NCBI RefSeq assembly: GCF_030695125.1
Contig: NZ_JAUYTP010000029.1
Span: 541,746 to 605,745 of the forward strand
Reading direction: 5' to 3'
Source of the DNA: Allobosea sp.
Lineage (GTDB): Bacteria > Pseudomonadota > Alphaproteobacteria > Rhizobiales > Beijerinckiaceae
DNA: 64,000 nt
The first letter of the stretch is position 1, and the number at the start of each line of letters is the position of its first letter. Below the pieces are notes generated by a model that worked only from the letters and a program-made list of their open reading frames with translations, did not search any database and was not told the DNA's origin. Positions 37,001-42,231 of the stretch are shown here, piece by piece. Both the position numbers and the translations under genes were made by a program.

Positions 37001-39053
37001 TCAGCGCCGTGACGCCGAGCTTGATATCGTTCGACGCTCTGACGTCGAGATTTCCACCGACCGTGATCCGCGCGCCGGAGGCGACGTCCGCCTTCACCTC
37101 ACCCGCGATCTCGCCGATCGAAACCGCGGCGCCCCAGGGAAAATTGCCCGAGAGCGTGATCGCCGGCAGCGAAGCCTCCTGCCGGCCGCTGGCGCTGACG
37201 ACGACGTCCCGTCTCGCCTCGATCACCGCGGACGACTGGATCTCGACCTTCGACGAGAGCGTGCTGCCGACATAGGACCCGTTCAGCCCGAACATGGCGC
37301 CGCCCAGCGTCTGCGCGGCCAGCGCGACAAGCGTTTCCGCATTCGGATCGATGAAAGACGACACCGCGCGCGCATCGGCCGTCATCACGATGTCGCGGCC
37401 CATGATGGTGCCGGAGACCTTGATGCCCGCCTCGGCGTTGGCGGCCCCGGAGAGCAGCGTCTGCGATTGGCTGGCGGTGAGCGTCACATCGCCGGCCGAG
37501 AAGGCGCTGCCGGCGCTGACGCCCGCGAGCAGCTGGCCCGCGACCTCGATCTTGGGCGCTTCGAGCGTGATGTTGCCGGAGTTGCCGAGCGACGCATTGG
37601 TCGCGGAAAGGGCCCCCGCCTGGCGGTTGAAGTTGCGCGTATCGATGAGGCCGTCGCCCCGGATGGTGATGCTGTTCGTGGCCTCCAGCGACACATCCGT
37701 GCCGTTGGTGATCATGTTGGCGTTGCCGCCCGTGCCGATGACGATATTGACCGGGTCGATGTAGAGCAGGCCCGCCTTGCCGTTGCGGGCGGAGAGGTCG
37801 ACGTCGATGGCGCCGAGCGTGACCGTGTCCCTGGCGCTGAGCTCGAGGAAGCCGCCATCGCCGCTCGTGCCGGCCGTTCCGCGGAAGATCGCACCGTCCG
37901 CGACATCGAGATTGGTGCCGGCGAAGACGATGGCCGAGCCCGCCTTGGCGGCGATGTCCCGCGCGGCGCTGACGTCGAGAATCGCGCCGCGATCGATCGA
38001 GATCGCGGCATCCGAGGTGATCGAGACCTTGCCGCCGTCTCCCGTGTTGACTGCTGGTTCCGCCGCGGCGGCCAGGCGAGGCAACGGGGCGGTGCCGGTC
38101 GCGGTGATCTTCGCCGCCGCGGCGATCGTGACGCCATTGGTCGAGCGGATGCTGACGGTCCCTGCGGCGCGGCGCCCCGTCGCGTTGGCGCTGAGCTGGC
38201 CCGACACACGGACCGTGTCGGCGGCGACGATCTCGATGCCGCCGCCCTTGCGGGCGACCATCGCCCCGCCATGCCGCAGCCCGGTCGTGTTGACGCTCTC
38301 GGAGAAGGCCGTGCGATGGCGCTGGCGGCGCTCGGCGACGTCGACCGGGGCGGCGTTCGCCCGGATCTGACCGGCGACGCTGACAGAATGGCCGTTCAGC
38401 GTCACGCCGCGCCGGGCATTGATCGTCCCGTCGATGGTGATCCGCCCGTCCGGCGATACCGGCACGTCATTCGCCTTGAGGCGGGTCGCCAAAGCCTCGT
38501 CGACGACCCCGTTGGGGCCGATCACCCGCTCGAGGAAGTCGCGCGTCGGCGTGTTGACGGTGAGCTGACCCGTGTTGATCACACCGTTGGGGCCGACGGT
38601 GAAGCCGGCTGAATCGGAGAAGTAGACATGGCCGCCGATCCGGCCGTTGCGATAGGAATTCAGGATGCCATCGATGACGACCGGCCCGTCCCGGACGATG
38701 TTGACCAGCACGCCGGTGTTCTGCGGCAGGTGCAGGTTGACGGTCGTTCCGGCGCCCTGCTCGAAACGCGAGAACGAATTATAGCCCGCCCCGCCGGAGA
38801 TCGTCTGCGTCGTGATCGTCGTGGTCGTGCCGCTGACGGCGACGTTCGTCTGCGTCCGGCCGTCGGGCGTGATCAGGTTCTGCGCGAAGGCCGGCGCATT
38901 CCAGAGCGCCAGCGCCATCGCCTGCCCGACGAGACAGCGCTGCCGCGACGCCCGCAGCACCGAATGCAGCCGCGGCAAGCGCGGCCTGTCGGCCGCGGCG
39001 ACGGCATGCGCCGCGGTGGTGTCTCGGGAGCGTGGAGCGCGGCGCGACGTCAT
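22092..39053 (-). CDS. Giant filamentous-haemagglutinin-like TPS exoprotein (TpsA adhesin)
   Basis: A 5653-residue secreted surface protein in one uninterrupted frame of 17 kb. ATG 39053 lies four bases after the ialB stop and starts an extended basic leader ending ALALWNAPAFAQ. Residues about 58-200 form the TPS secretion domain (NLITPDGRTQTNV, SRFEQGAGTTVNLHLPQNTG, YRNGRIGGHVYFSD). Most of the rest is Gly/Ala/Ser/Thr-rich beta-solenoid repeat. Special features are four close cysteine pairs between residues 3034 and 3989, a helical repeat array at 2298-2484, another such unit near residues 4300-4350, and three 79-residue repeats at 4890-5126. The acidic C-terminus ends NLDETEDQP. Related families include FHA/HMW-type and possibly LktA-type filamentous adhesins. 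Likely role: attachment or aggregation. Confidence 0.92.
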   Translation of the reverse strand: MTSRRAPRSRDTTAAHAVAAADRPRLPRLHSVLRASRQRCLVGQAMALALWNAPAFAQNLITPDGRTQTNVAVSGTTTTITTQTISGGAGYNSFSRFEQGAGTTVNLHLPQNTGVLVNIVRDGPVVIDGILNSYRNGRIGGHVYFSDSAGFTVGPNGVINTGQLTVNTPTRDFLERVIGPNGVVDEALATRLKANDVPVSPDGRITIDGTINARRGVTLNGHSVSVAGQIRANAAPVDVAERRQRHRTAFSESVNTTGLRHGGAMVARKGGGIEIVAADTVRVSGQLSANATGRRAAGTVSIRSTNGVTIAAAAKITATGTAPLPRLAAAAEPAVNTGDGGKVSITSDAAISIDRGAILDVSAARDIAAKAGSAIVFAGTNLDVADGAIFRGTAGTSGDGGFLELSARDTVTLGAIDVDLSARNGKAGLLYIDPVNIVIGTGGNANMITNGTDVSLEATNSITIRGDGLIDTRNFNRQAGALSATNASLGNSGNITLEAPKIEVAGQLLAGVSAGSAFSAGDVTLTASQSQTLLSGAANAEAGIKVSGTIMGRDIVMTADARAVSSFIDPNAETLVALAAQTLGGAMFGLNGSYVGSTLSSKVEIQSSAVIEARRDVVVSASGRQEASLPAITLSGNFPWGAAVSIGEIAGEVKADVASGARITVGGNLDVRASNDIKLGVTALTLTTGQSLVAATVAYGAVDVSTAAKVHSGAIINAGYATNVSVSALTTNSFSTSATAMASAGSVGGIAFAYSDYKAATEAQFGASLGSAANKVGSLTVQAVSDTTKNATSATTTVGNNALFNAGDAGSTASDLLTKILGKVSSGSSSVPAKVGSAIAIAESGLSAKAFIGADAGGAAPSIYANGNVAVASRQSDFGVRLIADSSTNSTSKDPTAANPQAQISLSFGIAVGNYDHHSTAYIGPDATVSAYRVGVGATNEMPISNTWTDWAGLSEAISHLNGNLGVVNNILTTYANASSSSSQLGLAGSVDYFRVNNETSAYIASGATITAAALGGGMRTTLADGYEQAWSRAVSVSADTTVHSIDGGGNFGFTGGVQGGAGSAAGGTLLDIGRSSRTVAAIADGATVTAGELAVTATTSDKMFVVATSSGRSAGVALNGMVSLAGLNNQTLASISNRALITADLVDLRAEQFVSLFSLGGALAGASSGGSSFGVSVARLDATTITRAFIGDNAGDLSDDRLRGTGITQGLIRTDSLTIQAATTGRLTAASIAAAAIDPVSSDGTIDVLGDDPFFTKVAAATSAQGGGSPSLGLAGSAAMASTRLGTSAWIDGARIENKFQSLSTAVRALNSSIVEIGSGSAALNLSNASAPSAALAGAIAYAKLDNSTDAHIAGSTLTNIGNTSVQALAGGRITAVGLGFAGAPGGNGAAAMSVALGLVTDRVSAAISDSTLLAGTYSLGANAVAVNAYQTTDIGIGGGAAYAGAKNGIGVALTYTEIGDPDGEDAVSAKVTRSRLDTVQSLSVTASGASRIVSSAISAGLGGNGLAGSLVFNTVTPTIRAMIDGGSTTPALITTRGDVLVLSDGSRNATLDALITGRQLFARTDTRQIDFTGSAANNGTANPTGAAIVAIAGVAQGGTNNVGVSLLVNRVAQSHLATIDQVDLTAGGFVRVRAQDGATITGVAVGLGVATGAFAGTASVVLQSIGNIARAGIAGSATSITAAGLEVAGAVSSTIRASAGSLGIGIGTAAIGLSVVESDIANEADATVADATIRASGDVVLRATSTATIDTLAIGIAMSRNVGLAGSVANNSIATDVAATVTGADILAGNNLGLFAANTDRITVSAGALGATLGAPSVAGGLSVVNNTIGGTTAASIGAGSTVDARAGGSGSLSYEAGQLVTAFDLSTATGPSAAQPSLAMTARTIHGLGVVATSQQSVLANAVTGGVAIFPISAAITVVPVRTVLGGSTSATIHASAVNTRLSGTDSTAVAIEAASHSYAATFITVGSIGGVAAAGADANTIMQRSTRAALTNSTLGTTTPGFIGLGVTALDIAANASQSATGTVIGLAVGAAGAAASGIVNSFAATTAATLDQGLATAGRVAVNAESRNGFYGLATVGAAGVGVGLGSAFTVGTSRNTTLATIGGGAGQTMLNLNGALAVAARSLNDFTLLATGGAAGGSAGVAGMVNFIDVENETRAGLYGVVATLRPSSAAGVAVTATETTRITPTTATGATGGMGAGAAATIASLDSRVLADIAGSTLSAPGAVSASATSERIVDARTVTLGVGGSAGIGASVAVISVGTGTPAGAGAELNANGDGTLARVSQLTAGNADLVLSASGVAAYRSLLGTAGASMTDTALRDAAQAEYDLLLANDTVANGALTLGDLGVAGLRSTAATALGITSPSDAQVRNWAAQRYAALSGGTVAYLMSDAGVSAYRATVAATLPNATDDQIRSAANDAYARLLVNGTVANGVLTLSTAGLAAYRAEASAALSRTATDAEVRSYAAQQYSFFTANRSRIVAPVSQSASALLDAASSRTAATVTGGSIASGSVAVTALSLTTTTNLATGVGVGGAAGVGAATAYTNVGDNVSATLDQITVTTGSIALSASSTDGAGSAARVEARAGAGALAAAAGAAVASGSLTNTVTARLGGTLTVTGATSVNAANSQTGRSDAFGATVAGGLALGVSLATSTANSTVSASLATGAQLSGSGLTLGASSQGAAHAAAVAGAGGLLAAGAGARADATDSSNVEAVIRTGASAHVGTGTIAVRADASPDAKALAQGVAVSGGLAVGAAIANATVTPVVKAMIEGNAGLPPVAQFTAGTFSVRATGSVFGTTLGDAVNLSASTAGFSRGGLSAAASALAASGSNYVSATGTRASATNGAQVTASVGNLVRLPAAIVTVAASNTTAQGATASGVSFGGVAAIGAVTADASADTGTTASLGDGVRMDAAGSGSLAVAATGSDTQIVHAQAGSGGIFAGSGAEGTTSANGAVTASLGSDVVINTGLVTVAASHATRYAALVDSLQAAALGASAALAKTEANVTVLTELGARANIVAAGPNTAGCFLSSCVQAISLTSRNAFEQLDLGASVQAAAGGGINGAGATSTTTLSGTSRVVLGDDVVLAAGTSPTGAPGPILIQAWSELTGDDTATLTTGGLLQGAGVTTRYSAEVDNAVTLGLRSTVTSFGVINLGTYTTADVRANAYVSTYGLAGVGVADANVTVKTRNDVTIGANATLLGLGDVNVTAGRDGSGLKTNSLTGRATALGYVRGLIAVPDADASTDLQNHARVEVASGATISSAQNVTLGGYDGLLNANADGTGHGYQLYFIPVTNGSSSPGASSSSTLVMNGTATAGIYNTQRIEIGCGTHAAQQCGVNDTPTIRFVSGAPVTANYNTAFDAVSYINARYDASVAGTLIAGVNGAPVKAVRLSQLYAAGGNVYVGGRTVSGSGTLTARGGPSITVVNRSNAYLVLDGGAYIPESTGGQIFGATGGLTRNSNPDATPVITVDNAYAGALDSSGQGPALLIAGDITNLAGVVSINNTLGSFGFSGQRIDSLQFNATVPNGAVAVSSNGPNGMYNAGGSPQGEYGAYIVYPGGGAGSSSFSADEAIYAAANALAVAAGATNLNYFLYGTQADGATRNWSLQFFGNCAGYIADSGYNCTGGYTIGNDINFRVIPTVPTYRESNPTVAGSLPKIYGAQVAIKATTININASIEAGRITNWSGTVDAGMAARLRNLRQDYLDRGYVEVGLKEALGGAWANQSAVPLYYDLANDRLVLWDVNASSGGGSVLLDGQIISTNTLGSIKINGGFGDVSLNNTSGLDLVVNRVNTGTGVGVAASVSKITIVDRLITSGPNTTVYAYTPGSGIAVYKTNNGAQPVLGTTAPVVFVSGDTTSYTPVAGTRYEWTQQALLEKVGLTVANRNQRDVVSYWVYNSGTSSNPWVYVDAQSPSTNPGADPRYWWSRSAQAPSATGVSGRLTNNLGLTHVGLTQEITGGHLDFINNSASYGGCQGGSPNYCDRGFVGQPGASQAVWDYNYATSAFVQVTASVKADNPFGISFAGNAAGRVNITSNGSVLQNGTIVNPSGTTTIVASGGSITQTNNATILSNNLNLTARDSIGTQSAAIKATLTSGAELSAITGSGGINLDITGGARVLALRADGNPNAYGDIKVHATGSLEAVTSVATHVIGRNITLSSENGGIGSLTNLMKLQAVATRLPNGTFVDGVVNVSALGDIGVAQLTGDLRVGEISSGAGNVRIDVNAGRLVSATGQTAAQALSAEQLSQVSRALKLTSAEGADAAALASIATFELQVTQAYGLYAALIRNGSVDVNGVFRLSDAAVPLYQAFADAALGRTASAQQVKDYATARYASYAGAFETAYGAGWSTQARFQPATLQSNYSFRTTDADAATGLATRIAGDAVWTDRQLVSAINQSALQPASGVVGNGTALVIGHDVTLNIAGSIGSLAPDMQVALSDIRSGSISSDQLAALAVATTPGTVRIMGQRQDGSLVEVADLNQVPAGVTLVRVDVKQTAPLFINASGTFSGSAQGDVYVQSTATPNSAGGTLTIGRVTATGTINLQAPQAITVAIGADGTTPRNAVQIQTAGDLVLVAGGGGIGSAATPLTYQIGGRLVSASAAAGDVHLVANAASAQIGRIFASGTVSLTAGAGGIQSYLPGVAISASTIQLNTSGDVGSLSAALAVQIGAAGEISGRIGGSAWLAAPTIAGQAPAALRIGDLEAGVSLTASADGAIEVLRRARATSGALDLTGSRIAMASGAIVSAAGRVALSSGSDMVLGSVTSALVAPVGGASILLTAAGSLLGNGDAGALIDASQSGGVISFVAGAGIGSAAAALAFAAPSVSASSLAGDIHLATTGPTHVMTLVASTGAIRLDAGGDLTVDTLTNAGSATLATSGGALTVGALSSGAAATLTASGAVALTGATTTAGGLAITSTGAGITAGALDAAGDANLTAATGITLSGALTAGGTATLTAQNGALQLASLRVGHASLSASGAIDLTGATTTAGGLTITSAGDGITAGALDAAGDASLSAATSITMTGALTAGGTATLTAQNGALQLASLRAGTASLSARGAIDLTSAATVAGRLTIASTGASIVADALDSAEDAILFAMAGLTLGDVTATRDLSVVSTGSSLIARSIRVSGAATISAVDIDITGSFAAGGRANLTARAGALRLAGFQAGDDARLSATGAIVLGTDVAAAGDLSVSGAIIEADALSAGRLLNLSTSGAMTLAAARAGRDVIVRAERVSMGTVGAGRAVAIDADGAIVLGTIGAESGGLTIVSRRAGIAATQLDAAGDAALSAAGDMALGTVAARDVLAVSTAGSLAIGSLASTGAVTLSAAATLDGGRLLAAGSAKLDAGGRLDVASLSTGGDLSLASASGDLTIGDAAIDGSAALVAAGAITAQRLSATDALVVEAGRSGIGSVAIGVGAARRATFTAPDTVRLGRFGAGESITILGTRIAADIVQLPSGGTLPLQVDIGGARERTAESVELGIDAPRFETGRFDATEARLTTSAQRLDLRNAFVPGSLTLTTPVMSVLSNNRSPVPRAGFDVQLFPNNRSYFVTIDGKALTTSAFIVRFDASVADIPPSSGASLTFDLERLGPLLGSAPSFRDAARSFVFGPLGFQPGPVPGLDGMRAPGLPLGQPLVNLDETEDQP
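23676..24386 (-). repeat. Three 79-residue (237-bp) tandem repeats in the exoprotein
   Basis: The coding strand repeats with a 237-bp period: units at 24386-24150, 24149-23913 and 23912-23676. The second and third begin with ALQLASLR; the first begins ALTVGALSSG. The first two are close in DNA sequence, with AGALDAAGDA and LTAGGTATLTAQNG in both. The third has diverged in its second half. Confidence 0.85.
31602..32162 (-). repeat. Four helical repeats of 45-48 residues embedded in the exoprotein
   Basis: Residues 2298-2484 hold four tandem units of the pattern L.LS..G..AYR......L...TD...R..A...Y..LL...TVANG. They differ from the surrounding beta-solenoid: rich in Ala, Arg, Tyr, Asp and predicted helical. 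A lone related unit with LSDAAVPLYQAFADAALGRT lies near 25995-26165. Confidence 0.75.
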
Positions 39054-39057
39054 GGCG

Positions 39058-39657
39058 TCAGAGCTTCTCTTTCGCGAGCGCGTCGAGGGCCGGGTCGAGC
39101 CCGCGGGGCGACAGCGGCAGCGCCACGTCGCGCCCGGCCGCGTCCTTGAACACGATGCGCCCAGCCTCGCTGGCACGGCGCCATTGCCGCAGCACCTCGT
39201 CGCCGACAGCCGCATCGGCAAAGCATCCCGCCGGAATGCAGCGCCGCCACCCCAATTCCACCGGCTTGGCGTCCTTGTCAGCCATGATGATTTGGACGCC
39301 GCTGGGGAACGACACACTGACCGGCATCACCGCCGTGACACGCAAGGGTTCTCCGGCAGTCAGGCGGCCCAGCGCGACCTGAGCGATCGGAGTTTGCTGG
39401 CCTTGTGCCTGCATCGACTGTGCGACCTCGCAGATCCGCGACGCCTTGCCGTTCTCGCCAACGCGCTGGCAGCGCAGCGTCCAGTCGCCAAAACTCGCGG
39501 TGGTGACGCTCGGCTCGGTCGGGACAGGCTGGGAAGCCGGAGCGGCAGGCGCCGCGGTAGCGCCCGGTCTCGGCGCCGGCGCCTGGGTCTGGGCGAGGCT
39601 GGTGGAGACCAGGGGAGCCAGGGCCATCAGCACCAAGCCGACACGAGTGCGATCCAA
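39058..39657 (-). CDS. Invasion-associated locus B (IalB) family protein
   Basis: A 199-residue exported protein of the IalB family. I chose the TTG at 39657 because GGAG lies seven bases upstream and the product begins MDRTRVGLVLMALAPLVSTS, a normal signal peptide; the frame is open to 39723 with another TTG. After a Pro/Ala-rich linker comes the IalB domain: FGDWTLRCQRV, RICEVAQ, and the paired cysteines in RRCIPAGCFAD. IalB proteins are periplasmic or outer-membrane associated and are known from Bartonella invasion. It is the first gene of the adhesin operon, four bases before the exoprotein start, so co-expression is almost certain; a chaperone-like role is inference. Confidence 0.9.
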   Translation of the reverse strand: MDRTRVGLVLMALAPLVSTSLAQTQAPAPRPGATAAPAAPASQPVPTEPSVTTASFGDWTLRCQRVGENGKASRICEVAQSMQAQGQQTPIAQVALGRLTAGEPLRVTAVMPVSVSFPSGVQIIMADKDAKPVELGWRRCIPAGCFADAAVGDEVLRQWRRASEAGRIVFKDAAGRDVALPLSPRGLDPALDALAKEKL

Positions 39658-39765
39658 AACCCTGCTCCTTGCCCATGCTTCGCGAAGGCGGCGATCAGCG
39701 CGCCCGGACGGTTGATTTCTCAAAACCGTGCAGACTGTGCAATATGGGAGTCAAAAATGGTCACT

Positions 39766-39786
39766 GTGCAGCGCAGCAGGCTGCAC
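39766..39786 (-). terminator. Hairpin downstream of the MFS gene
   Basis: On the - strand GTGCAGC, a 7-base loop and GCTGCAC are followed by an ATTTTT run about ten bases later, 20 bp past the MFS stop. It probably separates MFS transcription from the ialB operon. Confidence 0.5.
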
Positions 39787-39805
39787 CGGGCACAAAGCGC
39801 CGCGC

Positions 39806-41254
39806 TCAGGCCACGGCGAGCCGCGATCGACCTCGCGGACCCGCGGCGGCGATCAGGATCGCACTGAGCCCGAGGGCCAGCGCGATCGGCCCGAACATGC
39901 CCCAGACGCCGAGCTTGCTGAGCAGGGCGAAGAAGGCGAGAGGAACGAAAACCGAGACCAGGCGCCCGAGCCCCCAGGCCAGCGACGTCACCGAAGCGCG
40001 CGTCTGCGTCGGCACGATCTCCGCGGCGTAGACGCCGAGCACGCTGGCATAGACGGCGCTGCAGAAGGCGAAGGCGATGCCGATTCCGATGAGGACGGCG
40101 AAATCCTCGGCCATCGCGAAAGCGAGCCCCATCAGGGCCATCGCGCAGGCAACGGCGATCAGGCAGACGCGACGTTCGATCCGGTCGATCACAGGCGCGA
40201 CGAGCAGGTTTCCGAGGATCGGCCCGATCATGATCAGGCCGGCTGCAACCACGGAATCGGCGATGCTGAAGCCCTTCTCCACCATCACCGCTCCGCTCAT
40301 CAGGGGGAATCCGATCGTTGCCCAGGGCGCGAGGGCGTAGACACTGCACAGGAACAGCATGGGTCGCGGCTGTCCTCGCGACGGGTCGGGTTCTGTGGCC
40401 GGAGCCGGTGCATCGGGCGCGGGCTGGAGCGGCATCACGCAGCGCGCGCCGGATCTCCCGAAGCGTCGCAAGGCGGCCTCCGCTTCGGCGTGGCGGCCGG
40501 CCGCGGCCAGCCAGCGCGGCGATTCGGGCAGCAGCGCGAGCAGCGCCGCAGCGAGCGCGGCCAGAATGGCGCCCGAGCCCAGTGCCCAGCGCCAGCCCTC
40601 GATCTCCAGCCATGTCGGCGAGGTCGCGCGCATCAGGAAGATGATTGCGGGAGCGCCGATGAAGGCGAGCCCGGCACAGAGGAAGATCATCGTCCCGCGT
40701 CGGCGCGGCGGCATGACATCGGCCAGATAGGCCGCGATCAGAGGCGGGCACGCCCCGATGCCGAGCCCGGAGAGGAAACGGAAGCCGATCAGGGTCGAAG
40801 GACTCTGGCTGGCCGCTGCGCCCAGAGACCCGATCGCGACGAAGAGGAGCGCAGCCTGCAGCGACAGGCGCCGGCCGGCCCGGTCTCCCAACCTCCCGAA
40901 GACAGGGGCTCCGACGGCACCGCCTGCGAAGATGGCGGCGAGAAACAGCGACAATTCGGTCTGCGTCATCCTGCGCGGCGGAGCCTGGAAGACGGCTCCC
41001 AGCGCGTTGCCCAGCGCGACCTCGGCGATGTCGGCGAAGAGCGCCAGCGTCAGGACGGCGAATATCGCCAGCCGCATGCGGCCGAACGGCAGGGCGTCGA
41101 GGCGTGCTGCGACCGTCGCATCGGCTGCGGGCGAGGCGTCCCGTTCGGCCTCGCTCGGTCGCTCAAGGGGCGGGACTGCCCCACCCCTCGGCCATGGCGC
41201 TGGCGGCGACGATGGCGGTGGCGAGGCTTGGGATCGGGGCGTCTGTCGTTTCAC
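39806..41254 (-). CDS. Major facilitator superfamily transporter
   Basis: An MFS permease with about twelve hydrophobic helices. Signature stretches are RLDALPFGRM at the N-terminus, GRLGDRAGRR in loop 2-3, FRFLSGLGIGACPPLIAAYL in helix 4 and LPESPRWLAA in the central loop, typical of the metabolite:H+ / sugar-porter branch. The start is uncertain. The conserved N-terminal motif precedes the ATG at 41077, so translation must begin earlier; GTG 41254 and ATG 41302 are the nearest in-frame options, and both overlap the 3' end of the regulator gene at 41163. Substrate unknown. Confidence 0.82.
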   Translation of the reverse strand: MKRQTPRSQASPPPSSPPAPWPRGGAVPPLERPSEAERDASPAADATVAARLDALPFGRMRLAIFAVLTLALFADIAEVALGNALGAVFQAPPRRMTQTELSLFLAAIFAGGAVGAPVFGRLGDRAGRRLSLQAALLFVAIGSLGAAASQSPSTLIGFRFLSGLGIGACPPLIAAYLADVMPPRRRGTMIFLCAGLAFIGAPAIIFLMRATSPTWLEIEGWRWALGSGAILAALAAALLALLPESPRWLAAAGRHAEAEAALRRFGRSGARCVMPLQPAPDAPAPATEPDPSRGQPRPMLFLCSVYALAPWATIGFPLMSGAVMVEKGFSIADSVVAAGLIMIGPILGNLLVAPVIDRIERRVCLIAVACAMALMGLAFAMAEDFAVLIGIGIAFAFCSAVYASVLGVYAAEIVPTQTRASVTSLAWGLGRLVSVFVPLAFFALLSKLGVWGMFGPIALALGLSAILIAAAGPRGRSRLAVA

Positions 41255-42098
41255 GAAAGGCTTCGTCGATGATTGCGAGTTTGGCGGCCTGGAAGCGAGC
41301 ATAATCGCCACGGAATGCGCGCGAGAGCCAGAGCCGCGAACGCCCGGGCTGGCCGCTCCATCCGATTGCACCAATCTCGATGGCGGCGGCGAGGATGCGG
41401 CCCGTATGCGTACGGGAGATGTTGAACGGGCGTGCCAGCGCCGAAACCGAGGTCACGTCGGTCAGGGCCCTGTCCTCGTGATCGGCGGTGGTGATGTCGA
41501 GACCGGCGATCAGCCGGTCCATCAGGTTCCCGCCTTCATCGACCGAGGCGAAAACCGCATAGGTCGCGGGTGGCGTGCGGATCAGGGGGCAAGCGAGGAA
41601 ACGGTCCGCGACGGCGGGTTCGAGATCGGCCACGAGCGCTGCGCCATCCGCCTGCATGCGGGGGGCACGGCTGCCTCCATCAAGGCCGTCGATCACCGCA
41701 AGATGCAGCCGGTACCACTCGCTCAGGCCCCACAGCGTGGCTGCCGCCGGCTCGACCAGCTCGCCGCGCGCGCTGTCGCGCCTCACCGGCTGGATGATGC
41801 CGTAATGCAGCGCCTCGGCGAAGGAGGCGGCCGCCGTGTTGCGGCTCGACAGACCGTGGGCGAGCGCAAGATCGACGACGTCGCGGCGGGTGAGGCCGGC
41901 CTTGCCGTTGCGCAGCCCACGGAAATAGGCCCCGAGCGTCGCATGCGAGATCAGGCAGCGCTGCTGGGACGAGAACTGGGACGCCAGACGCGGTGCAAGG
42001 TTCTGGACCGCCAGAAACCCGCCCGCCAGACGGTGGACCAACCCGGCAAATCGCGGATTGGCCAGTATCTCTGCGACCCGCGCGTCCAATGTCGGCAT
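41163..42098 (-). CDS. Two-HTH putative transcriptional regulator (tandem copy 1)
   Basis: A 311-residue protein very similar along its length to the next gene (42232-43173) and sharing a fold pattern with the one at 18731. The first HTH-like region is around TRRDVVDLALAHGLSSRNTA; the second, around residues 215-245, reads TSVSALARPFNISRTHTGRI followed by LAAAIEIGAIG. A conserved LWGLSEWYRLHLAVIDGLDG block lies between. There is no sensor domain I can name. The ATG at 42098 aligns exactly with the paralogue's start (MPTLDARVA). A 35-bp upstream element is also shared. Confidence 0.8.
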   Translation of the reverse strand: MPTLDARVAEILANPRFAGLVHRLAGGFLAVQNLAPRLASQFSSQQRCLISHATLGAYFRGLRNGKAGLTRRDVVDLALAHGLSSRNTAAASFAEALHYGIIQPVRRDSARGELVEPAAATLWGLSEWYRLHLAVIDGLDGGSRAPRMQADGAALVADLEPAVADRFLACPLIRTPPATYAVFASVDEGGNLMDRLIAGLDITTADHEDRALTDVTSVSALARPFNISRTHTGRILAAAIEIGAIGWSGQPGRSRLWLSRAFRGDYARFQAAKLAIIDEAFRETTDAPIPSLATAIVAASAMAEGWGSPAP

Positions 42099-42130
42099 CC
42101 CCCGGCAAGGCGTAGCTTTCAGTGGCCCTA

Positions 42131-42165
42131 GAACACATGGCGCAGTTTAGAGCAATATGTGAAAT
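42131..42165 (-). promoter_or_regulatory. Conserved 35-bp upstream element of tandem regulator copy 1
   Basis: Read on the + strand it has GAACACA at its start, AGAGCAA in the middle and GAAAT at the end, with the same spacing as the element at 43213-43247. It ends 33 bp before the gene. Promoter or shared operator. Confidence 0.45.
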
Positions 42166-42231
42166 TGAAGGTGCGGCCGCAGCGGCCCGTTGGCTGACGC
42201 CGTCGCTTGCCGCCTGTCCTCTCCCGGTCGT

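Noticed and set aside
31581..38612. Antisense open frames of more than 1000 codons (31581-35147, 35256-38612) inside the giant exoprotein gene
   Set aside because: They show no signal, fold or motif and are rich in Arg, Gly, Ala and Asp. They mirror the codon bias of the repetitive gene opposite.
22092..39053. Possibility that the 17-kb frame is an assembly artefact or several fused genes
   Set aside because: One uninterrupted frame with a single signal/TPS domain at the start, coherent repeat style throughout, and correctly coupled neighbours at both ends.
39741..39755. TTGACT-like -35 box upstream of ialB
   Set aside because: No acceptable -10 at 16-18 bp could be found, so no promoter is claimed.
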